Shown here: in pieces, positions 42,072-50,367 of the stretch
How the letters are laid out: every line of letters starts with the position of its first letter
How positions within the stretch are numbered: position 1 is the first letter of the stretch
Assembly: GCA_964458605.1 (NCBI GenBank)
Contig: CAYWLS010000012.1
Span: 57,221 to 121,220 of the forward strand
Source of the DNA: JBBSNV01 sp964458605
GTDB lineage: Bacteria; Pseudomonadota; Alphaproteobacteria; Reyranellales; JAQSWP01
Direction: 5' to 3'
DNA length: 64,000 nt
Made by a program: the position numbers and the translations under genes
The notes under the pieces: model-generated
What the model saw: only the letters and a program-made list of their open reading frames with translations
Databases searched by the model: none
What the model was told of the DNA's origin: nothing

Positions 42072-42638
42072 ATGACCGACAGTCCCGCCAAGCCGACGGT
42101 GTCGCATACCGGCGTGCCGTCTTCGTTCAAGCGCCAGATTCCCGATGGCGACAATCGCGAGCGCCTGGTGTGCCCCGATTGCGGCTTCATCAACTACGAG
42201 AATCCCAAGATCGTGGTCGGCTCGGTGGTGATCCACGATGGGCGCATCCTGCTGGCGCGCCGTGCCATCCATCCGCGCAAGGGCTACTGGACCCTGCCGG
42301 CCGGCTTCATGGAGATGCACGAGACCACCGAGGAAGGCGCCAAGCGCGAGGCCTGGGAAGAAGCCTGCGCGCGCATCGAGATCGATGCGCTGCTGGCGGT
42401 CTACAACATCCCGCGCATCGGCCAGGTGCAGATGATGTATCGGGCGCGACTGGTGTCGCCCGATATCGCGCCCGGACCGGAGAGTACGGAAGTCGCGTTG
42501 TTCGCCTGGGAAGACATCCCATGGCAGGAGCTCGCCTTCCCCAGCGTGCTGTGGGCGCTGCAGCATTGGCGCGAGACGCGTGCGCTGCCGAAATTTTCGC
42601 CACACGCCAATCCGCCGGGCGAACATCTCAGCCGCTAG
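42072..42638 (+). CDS. Nudix hydrolase with N-terminal CxxC
   Basis: A 188-residue protein with a canonical Nudix box: Gly78, Glu84, Arg92-Glu93 and Glu96-Glu97 in GFMEMHETTEEGAKREAWEE. The N-terminal CPDCGFINYENPKIVVGSVV (Cys34, Cys37) is the zinc-finger-like region of the Nudix_N_2 type. It hydrolyses a nucleoside diphosphate derivative; NADH or ADP-ribose type substrates are plausible from relatives. The start at 42072 is chosen over the upstream open frame (41994), which encodes no conserved residues. Confidence 0.88.
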   Translation: MTDSPAKPTVSHTGVPSSFKRQIPDGDNRERLVCPDCGFINYENPKIVVGSVVIHDGRILLARRAIHPRKGYWTLPAGFMEMHETTEEGAKREAWEEACARIEIDALLAVYNIPRIGQVQMMYRARLVSPDIAPGPESTEVALFAWEDIPWQELAFPSVLWALQHWRETRALPKFSPHANPPGEHLSR

Positions 42639-42735
42639 CGTCGATCATGTCGGCCGGGTATAAGGGCTGGTCGGCGGTTGCATAAGTCGTCGGTCAAACA
42701 GGGGGCGCTTGCGCGCCATAGCAGGAGGGACGTTC

Positions 42736-43689
42736 ATGCGTAAATCATTTGTCGCCCTTGTGGCGATGCTGTCTGCCGTCGTCTTCACGGCAGGACAGGC
42801 GCAGGCGCAGCAATTCATCAACATCCTGACCGGCGGCACGGGGGGCGTGTATTACCCACTCGGCGTGGCGCTGGCCAATGTCTATGCCAAGACCATCCCC
42901 GGCACCCAACCGGCGGCGCAGGCCACCAAGGCCTCGGTCGAGAATCTGCAGAAGCTTTCCAAGGGCGAGGGCGAACTGGCCTTCACGCTGGGCGATTCGC
43001 TGAGCTTCGCCTGGAACGGCAATCCCGAGGTCGGCTTCCCCAAGCCGCTCAAGATGCTGCGCGGCGTGGCGGTGATCTATTCCAACTACGTGCAGATTCT
43101 GGCCAGCAAGGAATCGGGCATCAAGACCCTGGCCGACCTCAAGGGCAAGCGGCTGAGCGTCGGCGCGCCCAAGTCGGGCACCGAGCTCAACACCCGCGCC
43201 GTGCTGGCGGCGGCCGGCCTGACCTATAACGATCTCGGCAAGGTCGAGTATCTCGACTTCAACCAGTCGGTCGAGCTGATCAAGAACCGCCAGCTCGACG
43301 CCACCCTGCAATCGGCCGGATTGGGCAGCTCGGCCTTGCGCGACCTGGCCACCTCGGTCGACGTCGTGGTGGTGCCGATCCCGGCCGACATCGCCGCCAA
43401 GATCCCGGACAAGGCCTATTCGCCGGTGGTCATCCCGGCCAACACCTACAAGGGCCAGACCCAGGACGTGCCGTCGGTGGCCATCGCCAACGTCCTGGTC
43501 ACCACCGACAAGGTGTCGGACGAGCTGGTCTACCAGATGACCAAGCAGTTGTTCGAGAATCTCGATTCGCTGGTCGCGGCGCACGCCGCGGCCAAGGACA
43601 TCAAGCTGGCCAACGCGCTCAAGGGCATGCCGGTCCCGCTGCATCCCGGCGCCGAGAAGTATTACCGCGAAAAGGGCCTGATCAAGTAA
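42736..43689 (+). CDS. TAXI-family TRAP transporter solute-binding protein
   Basis: A 317-residue periplasmic protein. Residues 1-25 form a signal peptide ending AQAQ. FINILTGGTGGVYYPLGVAL near residue 27 is the TAXI hallmark, followed by KGKRLSVGAPKSGTELNTRA near residue 137 and DATLQSAGLGSSALRDLA near residue 194. TAXI TRAP systems take up glutamate, 2-oxoglutarate or related acids in characterised cases. GGAGGGA fixes the start. The fused permease gene follows after a perfect hairpin. Confidence 0.92.
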   Translation: MRKSFVALVAMLSAVVFTAGQAQAQQFINILTGGTGGVYYPLGVALANVYAKTIPGTQPAAQATKASVENLQKLSKGEGELAFTLGDSLSFAWNGNPEVGFPKPLKMLRGVAVIYSNYVQILASKESGIKTLADLKGKRLSVGAPKSGTELNTRAVLAAAGLTYNDLGKVEYLDFNQSVELIKNRQLDATLQSAGLGSSALRDLATSVDVVVVPIPADIAAKIPDKAYSPVVIPANTYKGQTQDVPSVAIANVLVTTDKVSDELVYQMTKQLFENLDSLVAAHAAAKDIKLANALKGMPVPLHPGAEKYYREKGLIK

Positions 43690-43704
43690 CGGTTCTCCCA
43701 ATCA

Positions 43705-43727
43705 CCGGAGGGGCTCATCCCCTCCGG
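43705..43727 (+). promoter_or_regulatory. Intercistronic hairpin between TAXI binding protein and permease
   Basis: CCGGAGGGG pairs perfectly with CCCCTCCGG around CTCAT, 15 bases after the binding-protein stop and 20 bases before the permease start. The stem buries a GGAGGGG sequence. No long T run follows, so it may lower permease expression or stabilise upstream mRNA. Confidence 0.75.
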
Positions 43728-43747
43728 CTCTTTGCGCGGCGGTTTCC

Positions 43748-45841
43748 ATGACAGCCAATCCCGAGATCGCCCCGGTCGCCGCCCCGGAGACCGAAGAGCA
43801 GCTCACCGCGCTGGGCGAGGCCACCACCTGGGGCATGACCGGTTTCGCGGTCAAGACCATCTTCGTGATCGGCGTGGCGTTCTCGGTGTGGCAGATCTAC
43901 ACCGCGGCCTATTCGCCGCTCAGCAGCCTGGTGATGCGGTCGATCCATGTCGGCTTCCTGCTGCTGATGACGTTCCTGCTCTATCGCGTCTCGCGCAACA
44001 GCCGGCGCGACCGGATTCCCTGGTACGACTGGATCCTGGCGGTCGCCAGCTTCGCGCTCGGCCTCTACCATTGGTTCTTCGAGATCCCGCTGATCCAGCG
44101 CGACGGCGATCCCACCATCATCGACCTGGCGGTGGGCGCGGCCGTGGTGCTGCTGCTGTTCGAGGCGGCGCGCCGCATCATGGGCTGGCCGCTGGTCATC
44201 ATGTGCGCGGTGTTCATTCCCTACGCGCTGCTCGGCCGCTACCTGCCGCAGCCGTTCCTGCATCGCGGCTACGACCTGTCGCAGATCATCCAGAATCTCT
44301 ATCTCGGCACCGAGGGCATCTACGGCATCACCACCCTGGTGTCGTCGACCTACATCTTCCTGTTCGTGCTGTTCGGCGCGTTTCTGGAAAAGGCCGGCGT
44401 GATCGGCCTGTTCAACGACGTGGCGATGGGCCTGTTCGGCCATACCCAGGGCGGCCCCGCCAAGGTGGCGGTGTTTTCCTCCGGCCTGATGGGCACGATC
44501 AACGGCTCGGGCGTGGCCAACGTGGTGACCACCGGCCAGTTCACCATTCCGCTGATGATCCGCTTCGGCTATCGCCCGGCCTTCGCCGGCGCGGTCGAGG
44601 CCACCGCCTCGATGGGCGGCCAGATCATGCCGCCGGTGATGGGCGCGGTGGCCTTCATCATGGCCGAGACCATCAACGTGCCTTACGTCGATATCTGCAT
44701 CGCCGCCGCCATCCCGGCGATGCTGTATTACGCAGCGGCTTTCGCCGTGGTGCATTTCGAGGCCGGCCGGTACGGCCTGAAGGGCCTGTCGCGCGAGCAG
44801 CGGCCCGATGTCGGCAAGGCCCTGCGCGAGCGCTGGCACCTGCTGATCCCGCTGGTCGGGCTGGTCTACCTGATCTTCGGCGGCTACACGCCGCTGTTCG
44901 CCGGCACCGTCAGCACCGCCATCACCATCATCTTCATCCTGGGCTCGGTGACCTCGGTGCGCCTGCCGAGCCTGCTGGTGCGCCTGCTGTTCTGGGTGGC
45001 GATCGGCGTCGCCGCCGCATTGCTGTTCGACCTGTTCAACGTCACCGCGCTGTTCGTCATGATCGGCCTGCTGGCGGTCGCCGCGGCGACCGTCGCGGCG
45101 GGCCGCGGCTCGCTGATGATGTGCGTCCAGGCGCTGAGCGACGGCGCCCGCTCGGCGCTGCCGGTCGGCGTGGCCTGCGCCCTGGTCGGCGTGCTGATCG
45201 GCATCATGCAGCTCACCAGCCTGGGGCCGACGCTGTCGCGCATCATCCTCGACCAGGCCGGGCACAGCCTGTTTCTGACGCTGTTCTACACCATGATCAT
45301 TTCGATCGTGCTGGGCACCGGCCTGCCGACCATTCCGACCTACATCATCACCGCGTCGATGGCGGCGCCCATCCTGTTCCAGATGGGCATCCCGCTGATC
45401 GTCAGCCACATGTTCGTGTTCTATTTCGGCATCATGGCCGACCTGACGCCACCGGTGGCGCTGGCCGCCTTCGCCGCCTCGGTGATCGCCAAGGCCGATG
45501 CCCAGCGCATCGGCTGGATCGCCACGCGCATCGCCGTGGCCGGTTACATCATCCCGTTCATGGCGGTGTACGATTCATCTTTGATGCTGCAGACCGGTAC
45601 CTGGCTCGACACCGCATATGTCACGGTCAAGGCGATGGTGGCGCTGATTTTCTGGGGCGCGGCCATGACCGGCTGGTTCGTCGGCGCACTCAGTATCCTG
45701 GAGCGCGTCTTCCTGGTCGCGGTGTCCTGCGTGCTGGTCGCGTCGGTGGGCTGGCTCGACGAGATCGGCCTGGCGCTGTCGGCGGCCTTCGTCGTCTGGC
45801 ACGTGCTGCGCAGCCGGGCGCCGCGCCGCAGCGCCGCCTAG
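43748..45841 (+). CDS. TAXI TRAP transporter fused 4TM/12TM permease
   Basis: A 697-residue membrane protein that fuses the small and large TRAP permeases. The first 200 residues hold the DctQ-like helices (IFVIGVAFSVWQIYTAAYSP and following). From about residue 190 the DctM-like part shows SGLMGTINGSGVANVVTTGQ near residue 242, GGQIMPPVMGAVAFIMAE near residue 296 and GTGLPTIPTYIITASMAAPI near residue 523. It imports the ligand of the TAXI binding protein by ion symport. Its stop codon is provided by the first bases of mosaic repeat copy B, so the C-terminal tail may be altered relative to orthologues. Confidence 0.92.
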   Translation: MTANPEIAPVAAPETEEQLTALGEATTWGMTGFAVKTIFVIGVAFSVWQIYTAAYSPLSSLVMRSIHVGFLLLMTFLLYRVSRNSRRDRIPWYDWILAVASFALGLYHWFFEIPLIQRDGDPTIIDLAVGAAVVLLLFEAARRIMGWPLVIMCAVFIPYALLGRYLPQPFLHRGYDLSQIIQNLYLGTEGIYGITTLVSSTYIFLFVLFGAFLEKAGVIGLFNDVAMGLFGHTQGGPAKVAVFSSGLMGTINGSGVANVVTTGQFTIPLMIRFGYRPAFAGAVEATASMGGQIMPPVMGAVAFIMAETINVPYVDICIAAAIPAMLYYAAAFAVVHFEAGRYGLKGLSREQRPDVGKALRERWHLLIPLVGLVYLIFGGYTPLFAGTVSTAITIIFILGSVTSVRLPSLLVRLLFWVAIGVAAALLFDLFNVTALFVMIGLLAVAAATVAAGRGSLMMCVQALSDGARSALPVGVACALVGVLIGIMQLTSLGPTLSRIILDQAGHSLFLTLFYTMIISIVLGTGLPTIPTYIITASMAAPILFQMGIPLIVSHMFVFYFGIMADLTPPVALAAFAASVIAKADAQRIGWIATRIAVAGYIIPFMAVYDSSLMLQTGTWLDTAYVTVKAMVALIFWGAAMTGWFVGALSILERVFLVAVSCVLVASVGWLDEIGLALSAAFVVWHVLRSRAPRRSAA

Positions 45842-45979
45842 AGCGGATCACGATCGGACAGAAGCACGACAATGCTTCCATCCGATCGTGGGAATCCGCC
45901 CCATCTCTCCAAAGTGTAGAGCAAATTCACACCGTTTGACGGAATCCGGAGCGATTCCGTCAAACGGCGATTTGCTCTA
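45839..45979. repeat. Palindromic mosaic repeat, copy B
   Basis: This 141-base element shares the layout and most bases of copy A (20270-20410): a first hairpin from TAGAGCGGATCACGATCGGA to GAATCCGCC, a linker with CCAAAGTGTAGAGCAAATTC, and a second hairpin ending GGCGATTTGCTCTAG. Differences in one arm are often matched in the other (for example TTTGACGG with CCGTCAAAC). The first three bases are the stop codon of the TRAP permease. Confidence 0.88.
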
Positions 45980-46001
45980 GCCGTCGGCACCCGGTGCGGC
46001 G

Positions 46002-46556
46002 TCAGACGAAGGGATTGTTTTCGCCGGCCCAGTGCCGCTTGATCAGCGGGAACTGGCAGAAGGTGAACAGGATGGTCAGCGGCATGGCGCCGAACAGCTT
46101 GAAGCTGACCCAGAAATCGGTGCTGAAGAAACGCCAGGTGATCTCGTTGAGGATCGCCAGCACCACGAAAAAGCCGATCCAGCGCAGCGTAAGCACGCGC
46201 CAGCCCTCGTCGTCCAGGATCAGCGCCGCGCCGAACATCAGGCGCAGGAAATTGCGCCCCATCAGCATCCCGGCGCTCAGCATGCCGGCGAACAGCAGGT
46301 TGACGATGGTCGGCTTGAGCTTGATGAACAGGTCGTCCTGCAGCCACAGGGTCAACCCGCCGAACACCAGGACGAAGAAGCCGCTGACCAGCGGCATGAT
46401 CGGCACCCGGCGCTCGACATACCAGTTGACCGGCAGGGCGATCGCGGTCGCGCCGATGAACACGGCGGTGCCGGTGAAGATGCCGAACCGGCCGTTGGCG
46501 ATGAAGAACAGCACCAGCGGCCCGACCTCGCAGATCGGCCTGATCCAACGCCTCAT
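46002..46556 (-). CDS. yciB: Septation protein IspZ/YciB family
   Basis: A 184-residue inner-membrane protein with about five helices. It starts MRRWIRPICEVGPLVLFFIA, has KLKPTIVNLLFAGMLSAGML near residue 78 and WRFFSTDFWVSFKLFGAMPL near residue 141, all typical of IspZ/YciB, which helps cell-envelope synthesis at division. It follows ftsY with a four-base overlap, the last gene of the dapF operon. Confidence 0.92.
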   Translation of the reverse strand: MRRWIRPICEVGPLVLFFIANGRFGIFTGTAVFIGATAIALPVNWYVERRVPIMPLVSGFFVLVFGGLTLWLQDDLFIKLKPTIVNLLFAGMLSAGMLMGRNFLRLMFGAALILDDEGWRVLTLRWIGFFVVLAILNEITWRFFSTDFWVSFKLFGAMPLTILFTFCQFPLIKRHWAGENNPFV

Positions 46557-47488
46557 GCGCTCTCCAATCCCAGCAGCGAGCGGGCGAACGAATCGGCGTC
46601 GAACGGCCGCAGGTCGTCGATGCCTTCGCCGACGCCGATCGCCACCACCGGCAGCTTGAACTTCTCGGCCAGCGCCACCAGCACCCCGCCGCGGGCGCTG
46701 CCGTCGAGCTTGGTGACCACCAGCCCGTTGACCTGGGTCATCTCGCGGAACACCTCGACCTGGGAATGCGCGTTCTGGCCCACCGTGGCGTCCAGCACCA
46801 GCAGGCAGGAATGCGGTGCCTCGGGATCGAGCTTGCGCAGCACGCGCACGATCTTGGCCAGCTCTTCCATCAGCCCGGCCTTGTTCTGCAGGCGGCCGGC
46901 GGTATCGACCAGCAGCACGTCGGTGCCGTTGCCCTGGGCCTTCCTCAGCGCGTCGAACGCCAGGCCGGCCGGGTCGGCGCCCTGGTTGGCGGCGATCACC
47001 TCGACGCCGGCGCGTTCGCCCCACACCTTGAGTTGCTCCACGGCGGCGGCGCGGAAGGTGTCGCCGGCGGCGATCATCACGCGCTTGCCTTCGCTGCGCA
47101 GCAGATTGGCCAGCTTGCCGATGGTGGTGGTCTTGCCCGAGCCGTTGACGCCCACCACCAGCACGACATGGGGCCGGCGTGCCGGATCGATCGCCAGCGG
47201 CAGCGCCACGGGCTTGAGGATGGCGGCGATGTCGGCGGCGAAGCGCTCGCGCACTTCCTGCTCGTCGACGTCCTTGCCGAAGCGATCCTTGGCCAGGTGC
47301 TCGGTCAGGCGCGCCGCCACGCCGACGCCGATATCGGCGCCGATCAGCAGCTCCTCGAGCTGATCGAGCGTGGCCTGGTCCAGCTTGCGCGTGGTGAACA
47401 GGCCGGTGATGCCACCGGCCAGTTTGCTGGCGCTGCGGCTCAGCCCGGCCTTCAGCCGCCCCAGCCAGGACTTCTTCTCGCCGCTCAT
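46553..47488 (-). CDS. ftsY: Signal recognition particle receptor FtsY
   Basis: A 311-residue SRP GTPase that docks Ffh-ribosome complexes at the membrane. It has an N domain (LDQATLDQLEELLIGADIGV), the P loop GVNGSGKTTT near residue 112, AAGDTFRAAAVEQL, VDTAGRLQNK near residue 196 and TKLDGSARGG near residue 259. The acidic N-terminal extension is short, as in many alphaproteobacteria. It lies ten bases after mtaB and overlaps yciB by four bases. Its partner Ffh is encoded at 55113. Confidence 0.95.
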   Translation of the reverse strand: MSGEKKSWLGRLKAGLSRSASKLAGGITGLFTTRKLDQATLDQLEELLIGADIGVGVAARLTEHLAKDRFGKDVDEQEVRERFAADIAAILKPVALPLAIDPARRPHVVLVVGVNGSGKTTTIGKLANLLRSEGKRVMIAAGDTFRAAAVEQLKVWGERAGVEVIAANQGADPAGLAFDALRKAQGNGTDVLLVDTAGRLQNKAGLMEELAKIVRVLRKLDPEAPHSCLLVLDATVGQNAHSQVEVFREMTQVNGLVVTKLDGSARGGVLVALAEKFKLPVVAIGVGEGIDDLRPFDADSFARSLLGLESA

Positions 47489-47498
47489 GCCGCCCCAC

Positions 47499-48761
47499 TC
47501 ATGCCATGACGCCGATCAGTTCTTTGCCCTCGCGCGCCACCAGGCGCAGCCGCTGTATGCTCTTGGCGGCCGCCGGCCGGCGCGGCCGCACCGGCGCCCA
47601 GTTGGCGGCGCGGCCGGTGCCGTCGCGCTCGACCACGATCTCGGCGGTGCGGCCAAGCTGACTGTCGAGGAACCGGCCGAGCGCTCGGTCGCCCGCCTGG
47701 CGCAGCCGTGCGGCGCGCTGGCGACGGATGTCGCCCGCCACTTGCGGCATGCGCGCCGCCGGGGTGCCGGCGCGCGGCGAGAAGGGGAAGACGTGCAGGA
47801 AGGTCAGGCCGCATTCCTCGACCAAATCGAGGCTGCGCTGGAACATCGTCTCGTCCTCGGTCGGGAAGCCCGCGATCAGATCGGCGCCGAACGTCGCTTC
47901 GGGCCGCAGGGCGCGCACTGTGGCGCAGAGCGCGATGGCCTGGGCGCGGCTGTGGCGGCGCTTCATGCGCTTGAGGATCAGGTCGTCGCCGGCCTGCAGG
48001 CTGAGATGGAAATGCGGCATCAGCCGGGGCTGCTCGGCGATGACGCGCAGCAGCGCCGCATCGATCTCCGCCACGTCGAGCGAGGACAGGCGCAGGCGCG
48101 GCAATTCCGGCACCTCGGCCAGCACATGCGCGACCATCGCGCCAAAGCCCATGCCGTCGGTCTGCCAGGCGGTGAGGTCGACGCCCGACAGCACGATCTC
48201 GTTGTAGCCGCGCGCCGCCAGGGCGCGGGCCTGGGCCACGATCTCGCCCGGCGGCACCGAGCGGCTGGGGCCGCGGCCATAGGGGATGATGCAGAAGGTG
48301 CAGCGATGGTCGCAGCCGTTCTGCACCTGCAGGAAGGCGCGGCTCTGGCCCCCCATGTCTTGGTTGGCGATCTCCTGCGCCGGATGACTGGCCAGCGCGC
48401 GCGCCGTATCGATGGCGGCGACCTGGATCCGATCGGCTTGCTTCAGCGCCTGCCAGGTCCGGGCCTCGAGCTTCTCGCCGTTGCCCAGCACATGATCGAC
48501 TTCCGGCATGGCGGCGAATTTTTCCGGCGCAATCTGCGCGGCGCAGCCGGTCACGACGATGGTGGCGTGGGGATGGTCGCGCCGCAGCCCGCGGATCTGC
48601 TGGCGCGCCTGGCGCTCGGCCTCGGCGGTGACGGCGCAGGTATTGACGATGATGGCATCGCCCAGCCCGGCGGCCTGGGCCTGCCGGCGCATCACTTCGG
48701 AGTCGAAGGCGTTGAGCCGGCACCCGAAGGTCACCAGCCGCGGCGCGCTCACCTGATTCAT
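47499..48761 (-). CDS. mtaB: tRNA ms2t6A37 methylthiotransferase MtaB
   Basis: A 420-residue radical-SAM methylthiotransferase that converts t6A37 to ms2t6A37 in tRNA. The N-terminal domain holds the three Cys of the first 4Fe-4S cluster (FGCRLN, NTCAVT, TGCAAQ). The radical-SAM cluster is QNGCDHRCTFCIIPYGRG near residue 145, and SSLDVAEID and SLQAGDDLILKRMKR lie further on. A C-terminal TRAM-like part binds tRNA. Its start overlaps the dapF stop by four bases. Confidence 0.93.
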   Translation of the reverse strand: MNQVSAPRLVTFGCRLNAFDSEVMRRQAQAAGLGDAIIVNTCAVTAEAERQARQQIRGLRRDHPHATIVVTGCAAQIAPEKFAAMPEVDHVLGNGEKLEARTWQALKQADRIQVAAIDTARALASHPAQEIANQDMGGQSRAFLQVQNGCDHRCTFCIIPYGRGPSRSVPPGEIVAQARALAARGYNEIVLSGVDLTAWQTDGMGFGAMVAHVLAEVPELPRLRLSSLDVAEIDAALLRVIAEQPRLMPHFHLSLQAGDDLILKRMKRRHSRAQAIALCATVRALRPEATFGADLIAGFPTEDETMFQRSLDLVEECGLTFLHVFPFSPRAGTPAARMPQVAGDIRRQRAARLRQAGDRALGRFLDSQLGRTAEIVVERDGTGRAANWAPVRPRRPAAAKSIQRLRLVAREGKELIGVMA

Positions 48762-49600
48762 GTCAGCAGCGACCGATCCAGGGTGCCGGCGAAGGAGACC
48801 GCCACCGGGCCGGTCATCAGCACATGGTTGTCGGGCAGCCACTCGACGGTCAGGGTGCCGCCGTCCAGGGTCACGTCGGCCTTGCGTCCGGTCAGGCCGC
48901 GCCGGGCCGCCGCCACCACGGTGGCGCAGGCGCCGGTACCGCAGGCCAGGGTGATGCCGGCGCCGCGCTCCCAGACCCGCAGGCGGATCCGGTTGTCGCC
49001 GATGATCTCGGCCACCTCGATATTGGCGCGCTCGGGAAACATCGGATCGCGCTCGAGCCGGGGCCCCAGCTCGTCGAGCGCGATGGCCTGGGCATCCGGC
49101 ACGAAAAACGTGGCGTGCGGATTGCCCATGTTGGTAGCGACCGGATCGCTGAGTGGGCCCAGGGACAGCGGTACATGCAAAGTGTCGCAAGCCTGGCGCA
49201 GCGGAATCTCGCGCCAGTCGAGCCTGGCCGGTCCCATGTCGACGCTGATCAGCCGGCCGCGCGCGGTGCTGCTCGATTCGGCGTCGAGCAGGCCGGCCAC
49301 GGTCTCGATGATGGCGTGCTCGGATTTCTTCTCGTCCATCAGCACGGCGGCGACGCAGCGCGTGGCGTTGCCGCAGGCCTCGACCTCGCCGCCATCGGCG
49401 TTGCGGATGCGCATGAACACGTCGGCCAGGGTCGAGCGCGCCGGTTCCAGCACGATCAACTGGTCGCAGCCCACGCCCTTGTGGCGGTCGGCGATGGCGC
49501 GCACCTGGGCGTCGCTGAGATCGAGCGCCTGGCGACGCGCGTCGATCACGACGAAATCGTTGCCCAGCCCGTGCATCTTGGTGAACGGCAGGTCGCTCAT
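48758..49600 (-). CDS. dapF: Diaminopimelate epimerase
   Basis: A 280-residue enzyme that turns LL- into meso-diaminopimelate for peptidoglycan and lysine. The two catalytic cysteines are Cys76 in EACGNATRC and another in LACGTGACATVV near residue 222. FTKMHGLGNDFVVID opens the protein as in all DapF. It is the first gene of the dapF-mtaB-ftsY-yciB operon, an order common in alphaproteobacteria. The 114-base gap to the divergent isomerase gene should hold both promoters. Confidence 0.95.
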   Translation of the reverse strand: MSDLPFTKMHGLGNDFVVIDARRQALDLSDAQVRAIADRHKGVGCDQLIVLEPARSTLADVFMRIRNADGGEVEACGNATRCVAAVLMDEKKSEHAIIETVAGLLDAESSSTARGRLISVDMGPARLDWREIPLRQACDTLHVPLSLGPLSDPVATNMGNPHATFFVPDAQAIALDELGPRLERDPMFPERANIEVAEIIGDNRIRLRVWERGAGITLACGTGACATVVAAARRGLTGRKADVTLDGGTLTVEWLPDNHVLMTGPVAVSFAGTLDRSLLT

Positions 49601-49714
49601 GGCGCGATATATAGGCGTTCGGGCGGTTCAAATCCATGGCATTTCCGGCCGTTTGCCGTTGCCGCTGGGGGGCGGGCCCGGTTCTAATGCGGTGCTTGCG
49701 AAGGGGGAAGGAAA

Positions 49715-50317
49715 ATGGCCAAAAGCCTCGACTACTACGTCACCCTGATCTCGCCCTGGGCCTATCTCGGTTCGGCGCGGTTCGAGCAGATCGTGGCCCG
49801 GCACGGCGCTACGGTGCGCTTCTTTCCGGTCGATTTCGGCGTGATCTTTCCGGCGACCGGCGGACTGCCCTTGGCCAGGCGCGCGCCGGAACGGCAGAAA
49901 TACCGGCTGATGGAGCTGGAGCGCTGGCGCCAGCACCTGGGCGTCAAGCTCAACCTCCATCCCAAGTTCTTCCCCGCCAACGAGGCGCTGGCGGCCGGCT
50001 GTGTCTGGGCGCTCAAGCTGGAGCAGGGCGACAAGGCGGCAATCAAGCTGGGGCATGCCGTGCTGCGCGCGGTGTGGGCGCAGGAGAAGAACATCGCCGA
50101 TCCGCAAACCCTGAAAGGCATTATCGAGGAGGCGGGCTTCGACGCGGAGTCCCTGCTGGCCAAGGGCGCGGCGCCGGAACTGGCCGAGCGGCGCAAGCGG
50201 GAGAGCGAGGCGGCGATCGCGCGCGGCGTGTTCGGCGCGCCCAGCTTCGTCTACAACGACGAGATCTTCTGGGGCCAGGACCGGCTCGACTTCCTCGATC
50301 GGGCGCTGGCCCGGTAG
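49715..50317 (+). CDS. 2-hydroxychromene-2-carboxylate isomerase family (DsbA/GST-kappa fold)
   Basis: A 200-residue thioredoxin-fold protein of the NahD/GST-kappa group. DYYVTLISPWAYLGSARF carries Ser13, the position that replaces the DsbA cysteine and activates glutathione. RGVFGAPSFVYNDEIFWGQD near residue 170 contains the cis-Pro loop. The family isomerises aromatic breakdown intermediates or handles glutathione conjugates. GGGGGAAGGA precedes the ATG. A paralogue is encoded at 61080. The gene end is followed by a 32-base tandem duplication. Confidence 0.88.
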   Translation: MAKSLDYYVTLISPWAYLGSARFEQIVARHGATVRFFPVDFGVIFPATGGLPLARRAPERQKYRLMELERWRQHLGVKLNLHPKFFPANEALAAGCVWALKLEQGDKAAIKLGHAVLRAVWAQEKNIADPQTLKGIIEEAGFDAESLLAKGAAPELAERRKRESEAAIARGVFGAPSFVYNDEIFWGQDRLDFLDRALAR

Positions 50318-50357
50318 CGGTGCGGCTCGATCGGGCGCCGGCCCGGTAGCGGTGCGG
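50294..50357 (+). repeat. Tandem 32-bp duplication over the isomerase stop codon
   Basis: The 32 bases from CTCGATCGGGCGCTGGCCCG onward (50294-50325) recur at 50326-50357 with one mismatch. The first unit includes the stop codon of the isomerase gene, so the second is a non-coding copy of the gene's end. Confidence 0.85.
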
Positions 50358-50367
50358 CGGCGTGGCC

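Noticed and set aside
43715..45409. A 564-codon antisense frame across the TAXI permease
   Set aside because: The translation is His/Asp/Arg/Gln-rich nonsense typical of the opposite strand of a membrane-protein gene.
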